NCBI GenBank assembly: GCA_964434235.1
Contig: CAYSUN010000002.1
Span: forward strand, 1 to 64,000
DNA: 64,000 nucleotides
Direction of reading: 5' to 3'
DNA from: JABMRF01 sp964434235
GTDB lineage: Bacteria; Patescibacteriota; Patescibacteriia; UBA11705; JABHMO01
Shown: positions 50,071-58,760 of the stretch, one piece after another
Layout: each line of letters opens with the position of its first letter
How positions within the stretch are numbered: the stretch's first letter is position 1
Notes under the pieces: model-generated
What the model was told of the DNA's origin: nothing
The model's input: only the letters and a program-made list of their open reading frames with translations
The model's database searches: none
Translations under genes and position numbers: made by a program

Positions 50071-50709
50071 ATGATTAAAGCTAAATTATTAAATCAAAAC
50101 GGTGAAGAAAAAGGTGAAGTTACATTAAATTCAGATATTTTTGAAGTTGCAATAAAAAAAGGATTGGTTCACCAAGCGTTGCAAGCTTTTATTTCTAACA
50201 AAAGACAGATTATTGCAGATACAAAAGATAAAAGTGAAGTTAGAGGTGGAGGAAAAAAACCTTGGCGTCAAAAAGGTACTGGAAGAGCAAGACATGGTTC
50301 AAGTAGATCACCGATTTGGAAGGGTGGAGGTGTAACTTTTGGGCCAACTTCTGAAAGAAATTTTACTAAATCGTTAAATAAGAAAATGAGGAACAAAGCT
50401 ATTTTTATGGTTTTATCAGATAAAGCAAAAAATAGTTTAGTTAATGTAGTTGAAGAGTTCCAATTAGCAGAAATCAAAACAAAGTCTATTGCTGATTTTC
50501 AAAAGAAAACAAAATTAAATAAGGTATTAATTGTAATAGAAAAGATGGACAAAAATATTGCATTGTCGGCTAATAATTTACCGAAAGTTAATGTTATTGC
50601 TGCTGATAGTGTTAATATTTATGAACTTTTAAAGTTTAATAACGTAATGTTCACAAAAGGAGCATTAACAAAATTTGAGAAAGTCTATCTAATAAAAGAA
50701 ACAAAATAG
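50071..50709 (+). CDS. rplD: ribosomal protein L4 (uL4)
   Basis: The start is ATG 50071 (MIKAKLLNQNG); the frame extends upstream into T-rich spacer. The 212-residue protein has GGGKKPWRQKGTGRARHGSS, the long loop that lines the exit tunnel, and SDKAKNSLVNVVEEF. L4 also represses its own operon in other bacteria. No SD. Confidence 0.96.
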   Translation: MIKAKLLNQNGEEKGEVTLNSDIFEVAIKKGLVHQALQAFISNKRQIIADTKDKSEVRGGGKKPWRQKGTGRARHGSSRSPIWKGGGVTFGPTSERNFTKSLNKKMRNKAIFMVLSDKAKNSLVNVVEEFQLAEIKTKSIADFQKKTKLNKVLIVIEKMDKNIALSANNLPKVNVIAADSVNIYELLKFNNVMFTKGALTKFEKVYLIKETK

Positions 50710-50726
50710 AAAGAAGTTAAATAAAT

Positions 50727-51236
50727 ATGAGTGGTTTACTAAATAAAATATTCAAATCTGATGAGGAAAAAGAGGTTGATGCAAAAAAAAGCAACAACAA
50801 GTCTTCTGATCCAACAGCTGAAGTGAAATCTCCTGCTGAGTTTAAGAGTGGGTCAATTACAAAACAAAGTGAACCGAAAATTGTTGAAGTAAAAGAAGTA
50901 AAACAAGAAAAAGCAGTGGTCAAGAGAGTTAAGGTTCAAAAAAAGGATGATCCAGAAATATACAAAATTCTTATCGAACCATTAATAACTGAAAAGGCAA
51001 CAGATTTAATGCAATTAAATAAATATTGTTTTATAGTTCCAGTTTCAACTAATAAATCAGAAGTTGTGAAAAAAGTAATGAATTTATATGGAGTAAAGCC
51101 CGTAAAAGTAAATTTTATTAGAAAGAAAGGTAAAAGGGTAAGATATGGAAGAAGGTTTGGTAAAACAAAAGATTTTAAAAAAGCAATTATTACTTTGCAT
51201 CCTGAAGACAAAATTGAAGTTTACGAAGGAGTATAA
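50727..51236 (+). CDS. rplW: ribosomal protein L23 (uL23) with N-terminal extension
   Basis: Residues about 73-169 are a normal L23: ILIEPLITEKATDLM, YCFIVPVSTNKSEVVKKVMNLYGVKPVKVNF and KKAIITLHPEDKIEVYEGV. About 70 residues of charged low-complexity sequence (SDEEKEVDAKKSNNK...) precede it, which is unusual since most L23 are 95-100 residues. L23 docks chaperones and SRP at the exit tunnel. No SD. Confidence 0.95.
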   Translation: MSGLLNKIFKSDEEKEVDAKKSNNKSSDPTAEVKSPAEFKSGSITKQSEPKIVEVKEVKQEKAVVKRVKVQKKDDPEIYKILIEPLITEKATDLMQLNKYCFIVPVSTNKSEVVKKVMNLYGVKPVKVNFIRKKGKRVRYGRRFGKTKDFKKAIITLHPEDKIEVYEGV

Positions 51237-51248
51237 ATATAAATTAAT

Positions 51249-52094
51249 ATGTCAATAAAAGTTTATAAACCGATTTCAAATGCAAGACGAAAGATGAGTA
51301 TCATCGATTCTTCTGGTTATAGTAAGAAAAAACCAGAGAAAAAATTATTAAAAGCATTAAAGAAATCTGGTGGAAGAAATAATTCTGGAAAAATAACTGT
51401 AAGACATCACGGTGGTGGTGCTAAACGTTTTTATCGACTTGTTGATTTTAAGAGAAATAAGTTTGATATTCCTGCAACTGTAACAGCCTTAGAATATGAT
51501 CCAAGTCGTTCCGCCAAAATTGCTTTATTAAAATATAAAGATGGTGAAAAAAGATATATTATTGCTCCAGCAAATTTAAAAGTTTCTGATATCGTTTTGT
51601 CTTCTCAGGCGAAGGTAGAAGTTAAGGTTGGAAATGCAACAAGATTAGAATTTATTCCAATTGGTACATTAGTTTCTTGTGTAGAACTACAACCAGGTAA
51701 AGGTGCTGAAATGGTTAGAAGTGCTGGTTCTTGGAGTAAGCTTATGGCAGTTGAAGGAAAGTTTGCACAATTAAGAATGCCATCATCTGAAATCCGGTTA
51801 GTGTTAAAGGAATGTCAAGCAACGATTGGTCAAATCAGTAACCCTGAACATATGCATATTAAGATTGGTAAGGCTGGAAGAAAAAGACATATGGGAGTAA
51901 AACCAACAGTTAGGGGTAAAGCTATGAACCCAGTAGATCATCCACACGGAGGTGGAGAAGGAAATTGTCCTATAGGATTAAAGCATCCAAAAACTCCTTG
52001 GGGTAAGCCAGCTTTAGGTGTAAAGACAAGATTAAAGAATAAACAATCAGATAAATTAATTCTTGCACGAAGAAAGAAAAAGAGAAGAAAATAA
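51249..52094 (+). CDS. rplB: ribosomal protein L2 (uL2)
   Basis: A 281-residue L2: GRNNSGKITVRHHGGGAKRFYRL, VELQPGKGAEMVRSAG and GVKPTVRGKAMNPVDHPHGGGEG are the universal sequences, including the histidine near the peptidyl-transferase centre. Normal length. 12 bases after L23. Confidence 0.98.
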   Translation: MSIKVYKPISNARRKMSIIDSSGYSKKKPEKKLLKALKKSGGRNNSGKITVRHHGGGAKRFYRLVDFKRNKFDIPATVTALEYDPSRSAKIALLKYKDGEKRYIIAPANLKVSDIVLSSQAKVEVKVGNATRLEFIPIGTLVSCVELQPGKGAEMVRSAGSWSKLMAVEGKFAQLRMPSSEIRLVLKECQATIGQISNPEHMHIKIGKAGRKRHMGVKPTVRGKAMNPVDHPHGGGEGNCPIGLKHPKTPWGKPALGVKTRLKNKQSDKLILARRKKKRRK

Positions 52095-52106
52095 TTTTTA
52101 ATATTT

Positions 52107-52388
52107 ATGTCAAGAAGTATAAAAAAGGGACCATATATTGATGAAAGATTGCTAAAAAAGGTTAGCAAGGCTACACCTGGTGATGTTATCAAAACATGGT
52201 CAAGAAGTGCAATTATAACTCCTGAAATGGCTGGGCATGTTTTTGGTGTTCATAATGGGAAAACACATATTGAAGTTTCTGTAATTGAAAATATGGTTGG
52301 ACATAAGTTAGGAGAATTTTCACCAACAAGAAAATTTGTTTCGCATGGTGGAAAAATGGCCAAAGATCAAACAAAGGGGAAAAAATAA
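52107..52388 (+). CDS. rpsS: ribosomal protein S19 (uS19)
   Basis: A 93-residue S19: MSRSIKKGPYIDERLLKK, TWSRSAIITPEMAGHVFGVHNGK and HKLGEFSPTRKF are the standard core. It binds the head of 16S rRNA. 12 bases after L2. Confidence 0.98.
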   Translation: MSRSIKKGPYIDERLLKKVSKATPGDVIKTWSRSAIITPEMAGHVFGVHNGKTHIEVSVIENMVGHKLGEFSPTRKFVSHGGKMAKDQTKGKK

Positions 52389-52412
52389 ATTAGATATTAG
52401 TTATAATATAAT

Positions 52413-53000
52413 ATGCAAGTAAAAGCTAAAGCAAAATACTTAAGAATTTCGCCAAGAAAAGCTAGACTCGTCGTAGATTTAGTTCGTGGTTTAGATATTG
52501 ATCAAGCTTTTAACAAATTAGCTGTAACAAATAAGAAAACAGTTGATTTTGTTGAAAAATTGTTACAATCTGCCGTAGCTAATGCAGAGCATAATTATGA
52601 ATTAAAAAGGGAAAATTTATTTATCAAAGAGATGACGGTGGATGATGGTCCAATCAATTATAGATGGATGCCAAGAGCTTTTGGTCGAGCTACTCAATTA
52701 AGAAAGAGGACTTCTATTGTTTGTGTAACGTTAGATGAAAAAGTTCCAACGTTAGAAAAGAAAAAGAAAGAAGAAAAACAGATTGAAACAATTAAAACTG
52801 ATAAAACAAAAAATGATGATGTTGTTGAAATAGTGAAAGAAAATATAAAAACAGAAAATATAAATAGTGAAGTCGAGCACAAAGAGACTAGCAAGGATTT
52901 ACCAAAAAATAAGGGTCGAAATGCCCAAAAGCAAGAAAAATTACAAGGTAAAGATAAGGGGGTATTTAAAAAGATGTTTAGAAGAAAGGCGGGAATGTAA
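52413..53000 (+). CDS. rplV: ribosomal protein L22 (uL22) with C-terminal extension
   Basis: Residues 1-110 are a normal L22: AKYLRISPRKARLVVDLVRG and RWMPRAFGRATQLRKRTS, the hairpin that lines the exit tunnel. About 85 charged residues (KKKEEKQIETIK..., ending RRKAGM) follow, roughly doubling the length to 195. No SD. Confidence 0.96.
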   Translation: MQVKAKAKYLRISPRKARLVVDLVRGLDIDQAFNKLAVTNKKTVDFVEKLLQSAVANAEHNYELKRENLFIKEMTVDDGPINYRWMPRAFGRATQLRKRTSIVCVTLDEKVPTLEKKKKEEKQIETIKTDKTKNDDVVEIVKENIKTENINSEVEHKETSKDLPKNKGRNAQKQEKLQGKDKGVFKKMFRRKAGM

Positions 53001-53036
53001 TTTTATATATAAAGGAACTCAAAGTAACCAAAATAT

Positions 53037-53774
53037 ATGGGAAAAAAGATTAATCCAAAAATATTCAGAATAAAACAAAACAAGACATGGGATTCTCGTT
53101 GGTTTTCGAATAAAAAAAATTACACTAAATTTTTAAAACAAGATATTGAAATCAAGGAATTTTTAAAGAAAAAATTACTAAACGCTTTTATTTCAACTGT
53201 TAATATAGAACGAACTAGTAAAGATATGAATGTGATTATTTATTCAGCTAGACCTGGTGTAATCATCGGTCGAAGCGGAGTAGGCGTGGAAGACATGAAA
53301 AAGGAAATAAAAATGAAATTTTTAAAAGATAAAAATGCTAAATTAAATATTAGTATTAAAGAAGTTAGCGAACCAAATTTAGATGCCAATATTGTTGCAA
53401 ATAATATTAAATTTGAATTAGAAAAGCGTGTACCGTTTAGAAAGGTAATGAAGCAAACAATTAGTAAGGTAGAAAAAGCTGGAGCAAAAGGAATAAAAAT
53501 TGGCTTGGCAGGTAGGTTGAACGGAGTAGAAATCGCTAGATCTGAAATGTTGATTTCTGGCAAGGTACCATTGCACACACTAAGAGCAGATATTGATTAT
53601 TCTTTAGTTGAAGCAAATACTATTTTTGGTGTAATCGGAATTAAGGTTTGGATATATCGAAAAGATGTTTTTGATAAAAAAAATCAAAAGTCAGAAATTA
53701 AGAAAAATGATCAAACAAATACAAAAAAAGAAGTAGTAAGTGAAAAAGAAGTAAAAGAAAATAAAGAAGTTTAA
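53037..53774 (+). CDS. rpsC: ribosomal protein S3 (uS3)
   Basis: A 245-residue S3 with KH domain VIIYSARPGVIIGRSGVGVEDMKKEI and the C-terminal domain FELEKRVPFRKVMKQTI, GIKIGLAGRLNGVEIARSE. It lines the mRNA entry. The last about 30 residues are a K/E/N-rich tail. The 5' end lies 36 bases after L22. Confidence 0.97.
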   Translation: MGKKINPKIFRIKQNKTWDSRWFSNKKNYTKFLKQDIEIKEFLKKKLLNAFISTVNIERTSKDMNVIIYSARPGVIIGRSGVGVEDMKKEIKMKFLKDKNAKLNISIKEVSEPNLDANIVANNIKFELEKRVPFRKVMKQTISKVEKAGAKGIKIGLAGRLNGVEIARSEMLISGKVPLHTLRADIDYSLVEANTIFGVIGIKVWIYRKDVFDKKNQKSEIKKNDQTNTKKEVVSEKEVKENKEV

Positions 53775-53784
53775 ATAATTAAAT

Positions 53785-54201
53785 ATGTTAACCCCTAAAA
53801 AAGAAAAACATAGAAAATGGCACAAAGGACGTGGCCGAAATAAGAACATGAAGGCATCAAGAAGCACTTCAGTTGACTTTGGACAATTTGGTCTAAAGGC
53901 AATTACTGAAGCTTGGATTTCTTCAAAGCAAATTGAAGCTGGACGTCGTGCAATTACACGTTATGTAAAACGTGGAGGTAAAGTTTGGATAAGAATTTTT
54001 CCTGATAAACCAGTAACATGTAAGGGGTCTCAAGCAACTATGGGTAGTGGAAAAGGTTCTCCTGATCATCATGTCGCTGTGGTTCGCCCTGGCACTGTTG
54101 TTTTTGAAATGTCTGGTGTAACAGAAGAAATTGCTAAAGAAGCGCTAAGATTAGCTGGGCATAAATTACCTGTAAAAACAAAATTTGTAACAAAGCAATA
54201 A
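53785..54201 (+). CDS. rplP: ribosomal protein L16 (uL16)
   Basis: A 138-residue L16: RKWHKGRGRNKNMKASRST, FGQFGLKAITEAWISSKQIEAGRRAITRYVKRGGKVWIRIFPDKP split over the core, and GSGKGSPDHHVAVV. It reaches the A-site region of the large subunit. 10 bases after S3. Confidence 0.98.
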   Translation: MLTPKKEKHRKWHKGRGRNKNMKASRSTSVDFGQFGLKAITEAWISSKQIEAGRRAITRYVKRGGKVWIRIFPDKPVTCKGSQATMGSGKGSPDHHVAVVRPGTVVFEMSGVTEEIAKEALRLAGHKLPVKTKFVTKQ

Positions 54202-54203
54202 AT

Positions 54204-54431
54204 ATGGATATAAAAGAATTACAAAAAAAATCTGATGAGGAATTGTCAAAAATATATATGGAGTTTTGTGCGAAAAGACAACATCTTGGTTTTAAAGTAT
54301 CAAATAAACAGCATAAAAATGTGCGAGATTTAAGAGATATAAAAAAGACTATTGCACGAATTTTGACTTTACAAAAACAAAGAAATGCTGACTCAGATAT
54401 TGAAGTTTCTGCTGAGAAAGTTGAAAAATAA
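54204..54431 (+). CDS. rpmC: ribosomal protein L29 (uL29)
   Basis: A 75-residue two-helix protein; MDIKELQKKSDEELSKIYMEFCAKRQHL and VRDLRDIKKTIARILTLQKQ are the family core at the exit tunnel. 2 bases after L16. Confidence 0.94.
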   Translation: MDIKELQKKSDEELSKIYMEFCAKRQHLGFKVSNKQHKNVRDLRDIKKTIARILTLQKQRNADSDIEVSAEKVEK

Positions 54432-54455
54432 TAATATACTATTGAAAAATATAAT

Positions 54456-54710
54456 ATGAGTGAAGTAAAAGAACAACTATATAGACAATTAACTGGTGAA
54501 GTTACCAGTACTAAAATGGATAAAACCGTTGTAGTTAAGATTGAACGTTTAGTTAGACACAAGGTTTATAAGAAACAGTATAGTGTCAGTAAAAAATATA
54601 AGGCACACGATGAAAAGAATGAATGTCAGGTTGGAGATGTTGTAGTTATTCAGGTTTGCAGACCATTAAGTAAGTTTAAGAAATGGAGATTTATAAAAAA
54701 AGTTAAATAA
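54456..54710 (+). CDS. rpsQ: ribosomal protein S17 (uS17)
   Basis: An 84-residue OB-fold protein: LTGEVTSTKMDKTVVVKIERLVRH, KYKAHDEKNECQVGDVVVI and RPLSKFKKWRF. It binds 16S rRNA helices in the body of the small subunit. Confidence 0.97.
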   Translation: MSEVKEQLYRQLTGEVTSTKMDKTVVVKIERLVRHKVYKKQYSVSKKYKAHDEKNECQVGDVVVIQVCRPLSKFKKWRFIKKVK

Positions 54711-54743
54711 GTAAGAATATATTTAGTGATTAAGTATTAATAT

Positions 54744-55115
54744 ATGATTCAAGTTCAAACAATTCTAAGATCAGCTGATAATTCTGGTGCCAAAAGATTA
54801 ATGTGCATCAAGGTTATGAATGGTTATAAAAAGCGTTATGCCAGAGTTGGTGATATGGTAACTGTGTCAGTGAAAGAAGCAAAACCACATAGCATGGTGA
54901 AGAAGGGTGAAGTTTTGCATGCTGTAGTCGTTAGAACAAAAAAAGAGAAAAGAAGACCTGATGGATCTTATATTAGATTTAGTGACAATGCGGTTGTTAT
55001 TATAGATAAAACATCAAAAGAACCAAAAGGTACTCGTATTTTTGGTCCGATTGCTAGGGAAGTAAGGAAAAGAGGTTTTAGTAAAATAATTTCATTAGCT
55101 CCAGAAGTTTTATAA
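54744..55115 (+). CDS. rplN: ribosomal protein L14 (uL14)
   Basis: A 123-residue L14: MIQVQTILRSADNSGAKRLMCI, VVRTKKEKRRPDGSYIRFSDNAVVII and GTRIFGPIAREVR. It contacts the small subunit and translation-factor site. 33 bases after S17. Confidence 0.98.
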   Translation: MIQVQTILRSADNSGAKRLMCIKVMNGYKKRYARVGDMVTVSVKEAKPHSMVKKGEVLHAVVVRTKKEKRRPDGSYIRFSDNAVVIIDKTSKEPKGTRIFGPIAREVRKRGFSKIISLAPEVL

Positions 55116-55119
55116 ATAT

Positions 55120-55479
55120 ATGAAAATAAGAAAAGGTGACAAAGTTCAAATCTTGAAAGGTAAGGACAGAGTCAAAAAAACTAAAAAAGGTGAAAAGAAA
55201 GAAAAAGGTAATCAAGGCAAGGTTGTCCAAGTTATACCTGAAAAAAACAAAGTGGTTGTTGATGGCCTTAATTTAAGATATAAACATGTTAGACCTAAAA
55301 AGGAAGGTGAAAAAGGTCAAAGAATTCAGTTTCCTGCCGCTATCAATATTGCCAATGTTATGTTGGTTTGCCCTAAGTGTAATAAATCAACAAGAATTGG
55401 TTATAAATTACTTGATTCAGACGTAAAGGGAAGAAAAAAAATTAGAATTTGTAAAAAATGTTCAGAATCTATTGACTAA
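55120..55479 (+). CDS. rplX: ribosomal protein L24 (uL24)
   Basis: A 119-residue L24 with the KOW opening MKIRKGDKVQILKGKD, a basic insertion (VKKTKKGEKKEKG, about residues 17-30) inside the KOW loop, KHVRPKKEGEKGQRI and a C-terminal CPKC...CKKC zinc pair. The 3' end overlaps an unused upstream ATG of L5. Confidence 0.96.
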   Translation: MKIRKGDKVQILKGKDRVKKTKKGEKKEKGNQGKVVQVIPEKNKVVVDGLNLRYKHVRPKKEGEKGQRIQFPAAINIANVMLVCPKCNKSTRIGYKLLDSDVKGRKKIRICKKCSESID

Positions 55480-55492
55480 AAATATTATTAAT

Positions 55493-56041
55493 ATGAATAA
55501 TTTAAAACAACAATACCAGAAGACTGTGGTGAAGGCTTTACGAGAAAAGTTTAACTACAAGAATATTATGGCTGTTCCAACTTTGGAAAAAGTAGTCTTA
55601 AATGTGGGGCTTGGGGCTGGTCTAAAGGACAAAGAGTATATTGCTGCTGTAAAGAAAACTTTAGAAAAAATCAGTGGTCAAAAACCAGTTGAAACTCTTG
55701 CTAAAAAATCAATTTCAAATTTTAAGATAAGACAAGGTAATGTTGTTGGTGTTAAGGTAACTCTTCGTGGTGAAAGAATGTGGGATTTTATTGAAAAATT
55801 GATTAAAGTAACATTACCACGTGTCAGAGATTTTCGAGGAATTTCTAATAAAGCATTTGATAAAAATGGAAATTATACATTAGGTTTTAAGGAATACATT
55901 TCTTTTCCTGAAATTAATCAAGACGAAGTTGATCGATTCCACGGTTTAGAAGTATGTGTAAAAACAACAGCTGAAACAGAAAAAGAAGGAAGATCATTAC
56001 TTAAAGAATTAGGTTTCCCATTAAAGAAAGAGGATAAATAA
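55493..56041 (+). CDS. rplE: ribosomal protein L5 (uL5)
   Basis: I use ATG 55493 (MNNLKQQYQKTVV); the earlier ATG at 55472 overlaps rplX. The 182-residue product has LEKVVLNVGLG, GVKVTLRGERMWDFIEKLI and LGFKEYISFPEI, standard L5, which binds 5S rRNA. No SD. Confidence 0.96.
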   Translation: MNNLKQQYQKTVVKALREKFNYKNIMAVPTLEKVVLNVGLGAGLKDKEYIAAVKKTLEKISGQKPVETLAKKSISNFKIRQGNVVGVKVTLRGERMWDFIEKLIKVTLPRVRDFRGISNKAFDKNGNYTLGFKEYISFPEINQDEVDRFHGLEVCVKTTAETEKEGRSLLKELGFPLKKEDK

Positions 56042-56054
56042 AAATTATTATAAT

Positions 56055-56240
56055 ATGTCAACAAAGGCACAATACGTAAAATCACAAAGAACACCAAAAT
56101 TCTCAAGCCGAACAGTGAGACGTTGCTGGAGATGTGGAAGAGTCCATGGCTACATGAGAAAATTTGGTTTATGCAGAATTTGTTTTCGAGAATTGGCTGA
56201 AAATGGAGAGTTACCTGGTATTACGAGAAGTAGTTGGTAA
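56055..56240 (+). CDS. rpsN: ribosomal protein S14, zinc-binding type (uS14)
   Basis: A 61-residue S14 with CWRCGR and CRIC, the four zinc ligands of the short form, and the C-terminal LPGITRSSW. It belongs to the head of the small subunit. Confidence 0.97.
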   Translation: MSTKAQYVKSQRTPKFSSRTVRRCWRCGRVHGYMRKFGLCRICFRELAENGELPGITRSSW

Positions 56241-56289
56241 TAACAATAATAAATTATTTCAATAAATCAATATTTATTTATATTTCAAT

Positions 56290-56682
56290 ATGACAATGAC
56301 AGACCCAATTGCAGACATGTTAACAAGAATAAGAAATGCCTCAATGGTAAAAAAGGCAGAGCTTTTAATTCCATATTCAAAATTAAAGTTTGCAATTGCT
56401 AAAATTTTAGAAAAGGAAAAATACATTATTTCAGCTGAAAAGGTTGATCAAGGTTTTCGATTTATTAAAATTTCATTAAAATATGAAGATAATAAACCAG
56501 TAATTAGTAAAATCAGCCGAATTAGCCGAGTTGGCCAGAGAATTTATGTAAAGAAAGATGAATTGCCTAGAGTTTTGAATGGTTATGGTCTAGCAATTGT
56601 TTCTACGTCTAAGGGAGTAATGACAAATAGAGAAGCTTCGAAGCTAAATTTAGGTGGTGAAGTAATTTGCGAGGTTTATTAA
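56290..56682 (+). CDS. rpsH: ribosomal protein S8 (uS8)
   Basis: A 130-residue S8: DPIADMLTRIRNASMVKK, SRVGQRIYV and GYGLAIVSTSKGVMTNREA, GGEVICEVY. It binds 16S rRNA and represses the spc operon in other bacteria. Confidence 0.98.
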   Translation: MTMTDPIADMLTRIRNASMVKKAELLIPYSKLKFAIAKILEKEKYIISAEKVDQGFRFIKISLKYEDNKPVISKISRISRVGQRIYVKKDELPRVLNGYGLAIVSTSKGVMTNREASKLNLGGEVICEVY

Positions 56683-56691
56683 ATATACTAT

Positions 56692-57240
56692 ATGTCTAGA
56701 ATAGGTAAAAAAACAATCATAATTCCAAGTGGTGTTGATGTAAAAGTCGATGGTAGTTTAGTTATTGTAAAAGGTCCAAAAGGTGAATTGCAACAAGAAA
56801 TTCATAAAATAATTACTTTGGAAATTAATGATAATAAAATTGATGTTAAAGTTCCAAACGAAGAAGCGAATGATCAGAAAGCACTTTGGGGACTTTTTAG
56901 AACATTAATAAATAATATGATTGTTGGCGTAACTGAAGGTTTTGAAAAAAAGCTAGAAATTAATGGTGTTGGTTATAAAGCTTCTATGAATGGACAAAAA
57001 TTAGTTTTGAATGTAGGTTATTCTCATCCTGTTGAATTTAATATTCCAGAAGGTATTAATTGTAAAGTTGAAGCCAATGTTGTAACTATTGCTGGAAGCA
57101 ATAAACAACTGGTTGGTGAAGTTGCTGCTAATATTAGAAAAGTCAGAAAGCCAGAACCATATAAAGGAAAAGGGATTAAATATAGTGATGAAATAATTAG
57201 ACGTAAAGCAGGAAAGGCTGCAGGAAAGGCCGCTGCTTAA
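56692..57240 (+). CDS. rplF: ribosomal protein L6 (uL6)
   Basis: A 182-residue L6 with SRIGKKTIIIPSGV, NMIVGVTEGFEKKLEINGVGYKA and IRKVRKPEPYKGKGIKYSDE. It sits near the sarcin-ricin loop. 9 bases after S8. Confidence 0.98.
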   Translation: MSRIGKKTIIIPSGVDVKVDGSLVIVKGPKGELQQEIHKIITLEINDNKIDVKVPNEEANDQKALWGLFRTLINNMIVGVTEGFEKKLEINGVGYKASMNGQKLVLNVGYSHPVEFNIPEGINCKVEANVVTIAGSNKQLVGEVAANIRKVRKPEPYKGKGIKYSDEIIRRKAGKAAGKAAA

Positions 57241-57257
57241 ACTAAAGTTTTAATTAT

Positions 57258-57617
57258 ATGAAAGATAAAAATAAGATAAAGACAAATAAAATTCAATTAC
57301 GAAAAAATAGAACAAGAAAAAAGATTGCTGGTGGTTCAACATTACCAAGATTATCTGTATTTCGAAGTCTAAAGCATTTTTATACTCAAATTATTGATGA
57401 TAAAGCTGGAAAAACTGTTTGTTCTGCTTCTGATAAAGAAATTGATAAAAAGGGTAAAAAACCGATTGAAATTGCAAAGTTAGTTGGAGAATTAATTGCT
57501 CAAAAAGCGTTGGATAATAAAGTTGAGAAAGTTGTTTTTGATAGATCTTCTTACCAATATCATGGACGAGTAAAGGCTGCAGCTGAAGGAGCAAGAGAAA
57601 AAGGATTAAAATTTTAA
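57258..57617 (+). CDS. rplR: ribosomal protein L18 (uL18)
   Basis: A 119-residue L18: LPRLSVFRSLKHFYTQIIDD, KVVFDRSSYQYHGRVKAAAEGAREKGLKF. It binds 5S rRNA together with L5. 17 bases after L6. Confidence 0.97.
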   Translation: MKDKNKIKTNKIQLRKNRTRKKIAGGSTLPRLSVFRSLKHFYTQIIDDKAGKTVCSASDKEIDKKGKKPIEIAKLVGELIAQKALDNKVEKVVFDRSSYQYHGRVKAAAEGAREKGLKF

Positions 57618-57644
57618 TTATACTATCTATAAATTCTATATACT

Positions 57645-58223
57645 ATGGCAAAGAAAGAATTCAAAAAAAGACCTAAACAAGAACAAGAGTTTGATCAAAA
57701 GATTATTGACCTTGCTCGTGTAACTCGTGTGATGGCCGGAGGTAAACGTTTAAGATTCCGAGCTTGTGTTTGTATTGGAGATAAAAAAGGTAGAGTTGGA
57801 ATTGGCTTGGCAAAAGGAGCAGATGTTTCTTTGGCAGTTAATAAAGCTGTAAATAGAGCAAAAAAGACATTAGTAAGGGTTCCAATAATAAACGAAACTA
57901 TTCCTCATGAAATTAGAATAAAAGAAAAAGCAGCAAAATTAATGCTTAAACCAGCGCCAAAAGGTACTGGTATAAAAGCTGGTGGTGCTGTCCGAGTTGT
58001 TTTAGAAATGGCTGGTGTCCCAAACATTGTGGCTAAGATTATGGGAACAAATAACAAAGTTAGTAATGTAAAAGCTTTACTTACTGCTTTTCAATCTTTT
58101 AAAGAAAAGAAGGTAAAAGTAAAAACTGTTAAGAACGCTACTGATTCACAAGAACTTGAAGTTAATAAAAAAGATGATTTGAAAAGTGAAAATAATAAAG
58201 TAAAAGTAGAAGATAAACAATAA
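57645..58223 (+). CDS. rpsE: ribosomal protein S5 (uS5)
   Basis: A 192-residue S5: RVTRVMAGGKRLRFRACV, GVGLAKG-type GIGLAKGADVSLAV, PAPKGTGIKAGGAVRVVLEMAGV and VKALLTAFQ. The last about 30 residues are a charged tail. The next gene, rplO, begins only 5 bases later, so rpmD (L30), which normally stands here, is absent. Confidence 0.97.
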   Translation: MAKKEFKKRPKQEQEFDQKIIDLARVTRVMAGGKRLRFRACVCIGDKKGRVGIGLAKGADVSLAVNKAVNRAKKTLVRVPIINETIPHEIRIKEKAAKLMLKPAPKGTGIKAGGAVRVVLEMAGVPNIVAKIMGTNNKVSNVKALLTAFQSFKEKKVKVKTVKNATDSQELEVNKKDDLKSENNKVKVEDKQ

Positions 58224-58228
58224 GAAAT

Positions 58229-58717
58229 ATGTCTTTAGCATTAAATAACATCAAAAATAAACCAAAGAATAGAAAAAGAGTGGGTAGAGGCAATGCTTCT
58301 GGTCATGGTACTTATAGTTGCCGAGGATTAAAAGGGCAAAGATCAAGAAGTGGTGGTAAAGGTGGGTTGAAATTAAAAGGATTTAAGCAAAATTTACTAA
58401 ATATGCCAAAATTTGCTGGCATGAAGACTAGATTTGCCAAAGCTCAGATTGTTTTGCTTTCTACTTTGGATAAAAACTTTTCAGATGGTGACAAAGTTAC
58501 TCCTGGTTCATTGCTTAAAAAAGGATTAATAGATACAATCAGTAAGAAGGTTAAAATATTGGCACATAATGAAAAAGATAATATAACAAAGAAATTAGAA
58601 ATTATTGACTGTAATATTTCGGCTACAGCTGAAGAAAAAATTGTTAAGGCTGGTGGGCGTGTTGTAGATGTATTGGATGAAAAAGAAGATGGAACAAAAC
58701 AAGAAAAAACAAAATAA
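58229..58717 (+). CDS. rplO: ribosomal protein L15 (uL15)
   Basis: A 162-residue L15: KNRKRVGRGNASGHGTYSCRGLKGQRSRSGG has the glycine-rich N-terminus, then KRFKQN-like GFKQNLLNMPKFAG, and AEEKIVKAGGRVV. It is a late-assembly large-subunit protein. It directly follows S5 without L30. Confidence 0.95.
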   Translation: MSLALNNIKNKPKNRKRVGRGNASGHGTYSCRGLKGQRSRSGGKGGLKLKGFKQNLLNMPKFAGMKTRFAKAQIVLLSTLDKNFSDGDKVTPGSLLKKGLIDTISKKVKILAHNEKDNITKKLEIIDCNISATAEEKIVKAGGRVVDVLDEKEDGTKQEKTK

Positions 58718-58760
58718 GATTTTTTTATAGCTTCAAAATTTAGTAGAAAAAGCAAAAATT

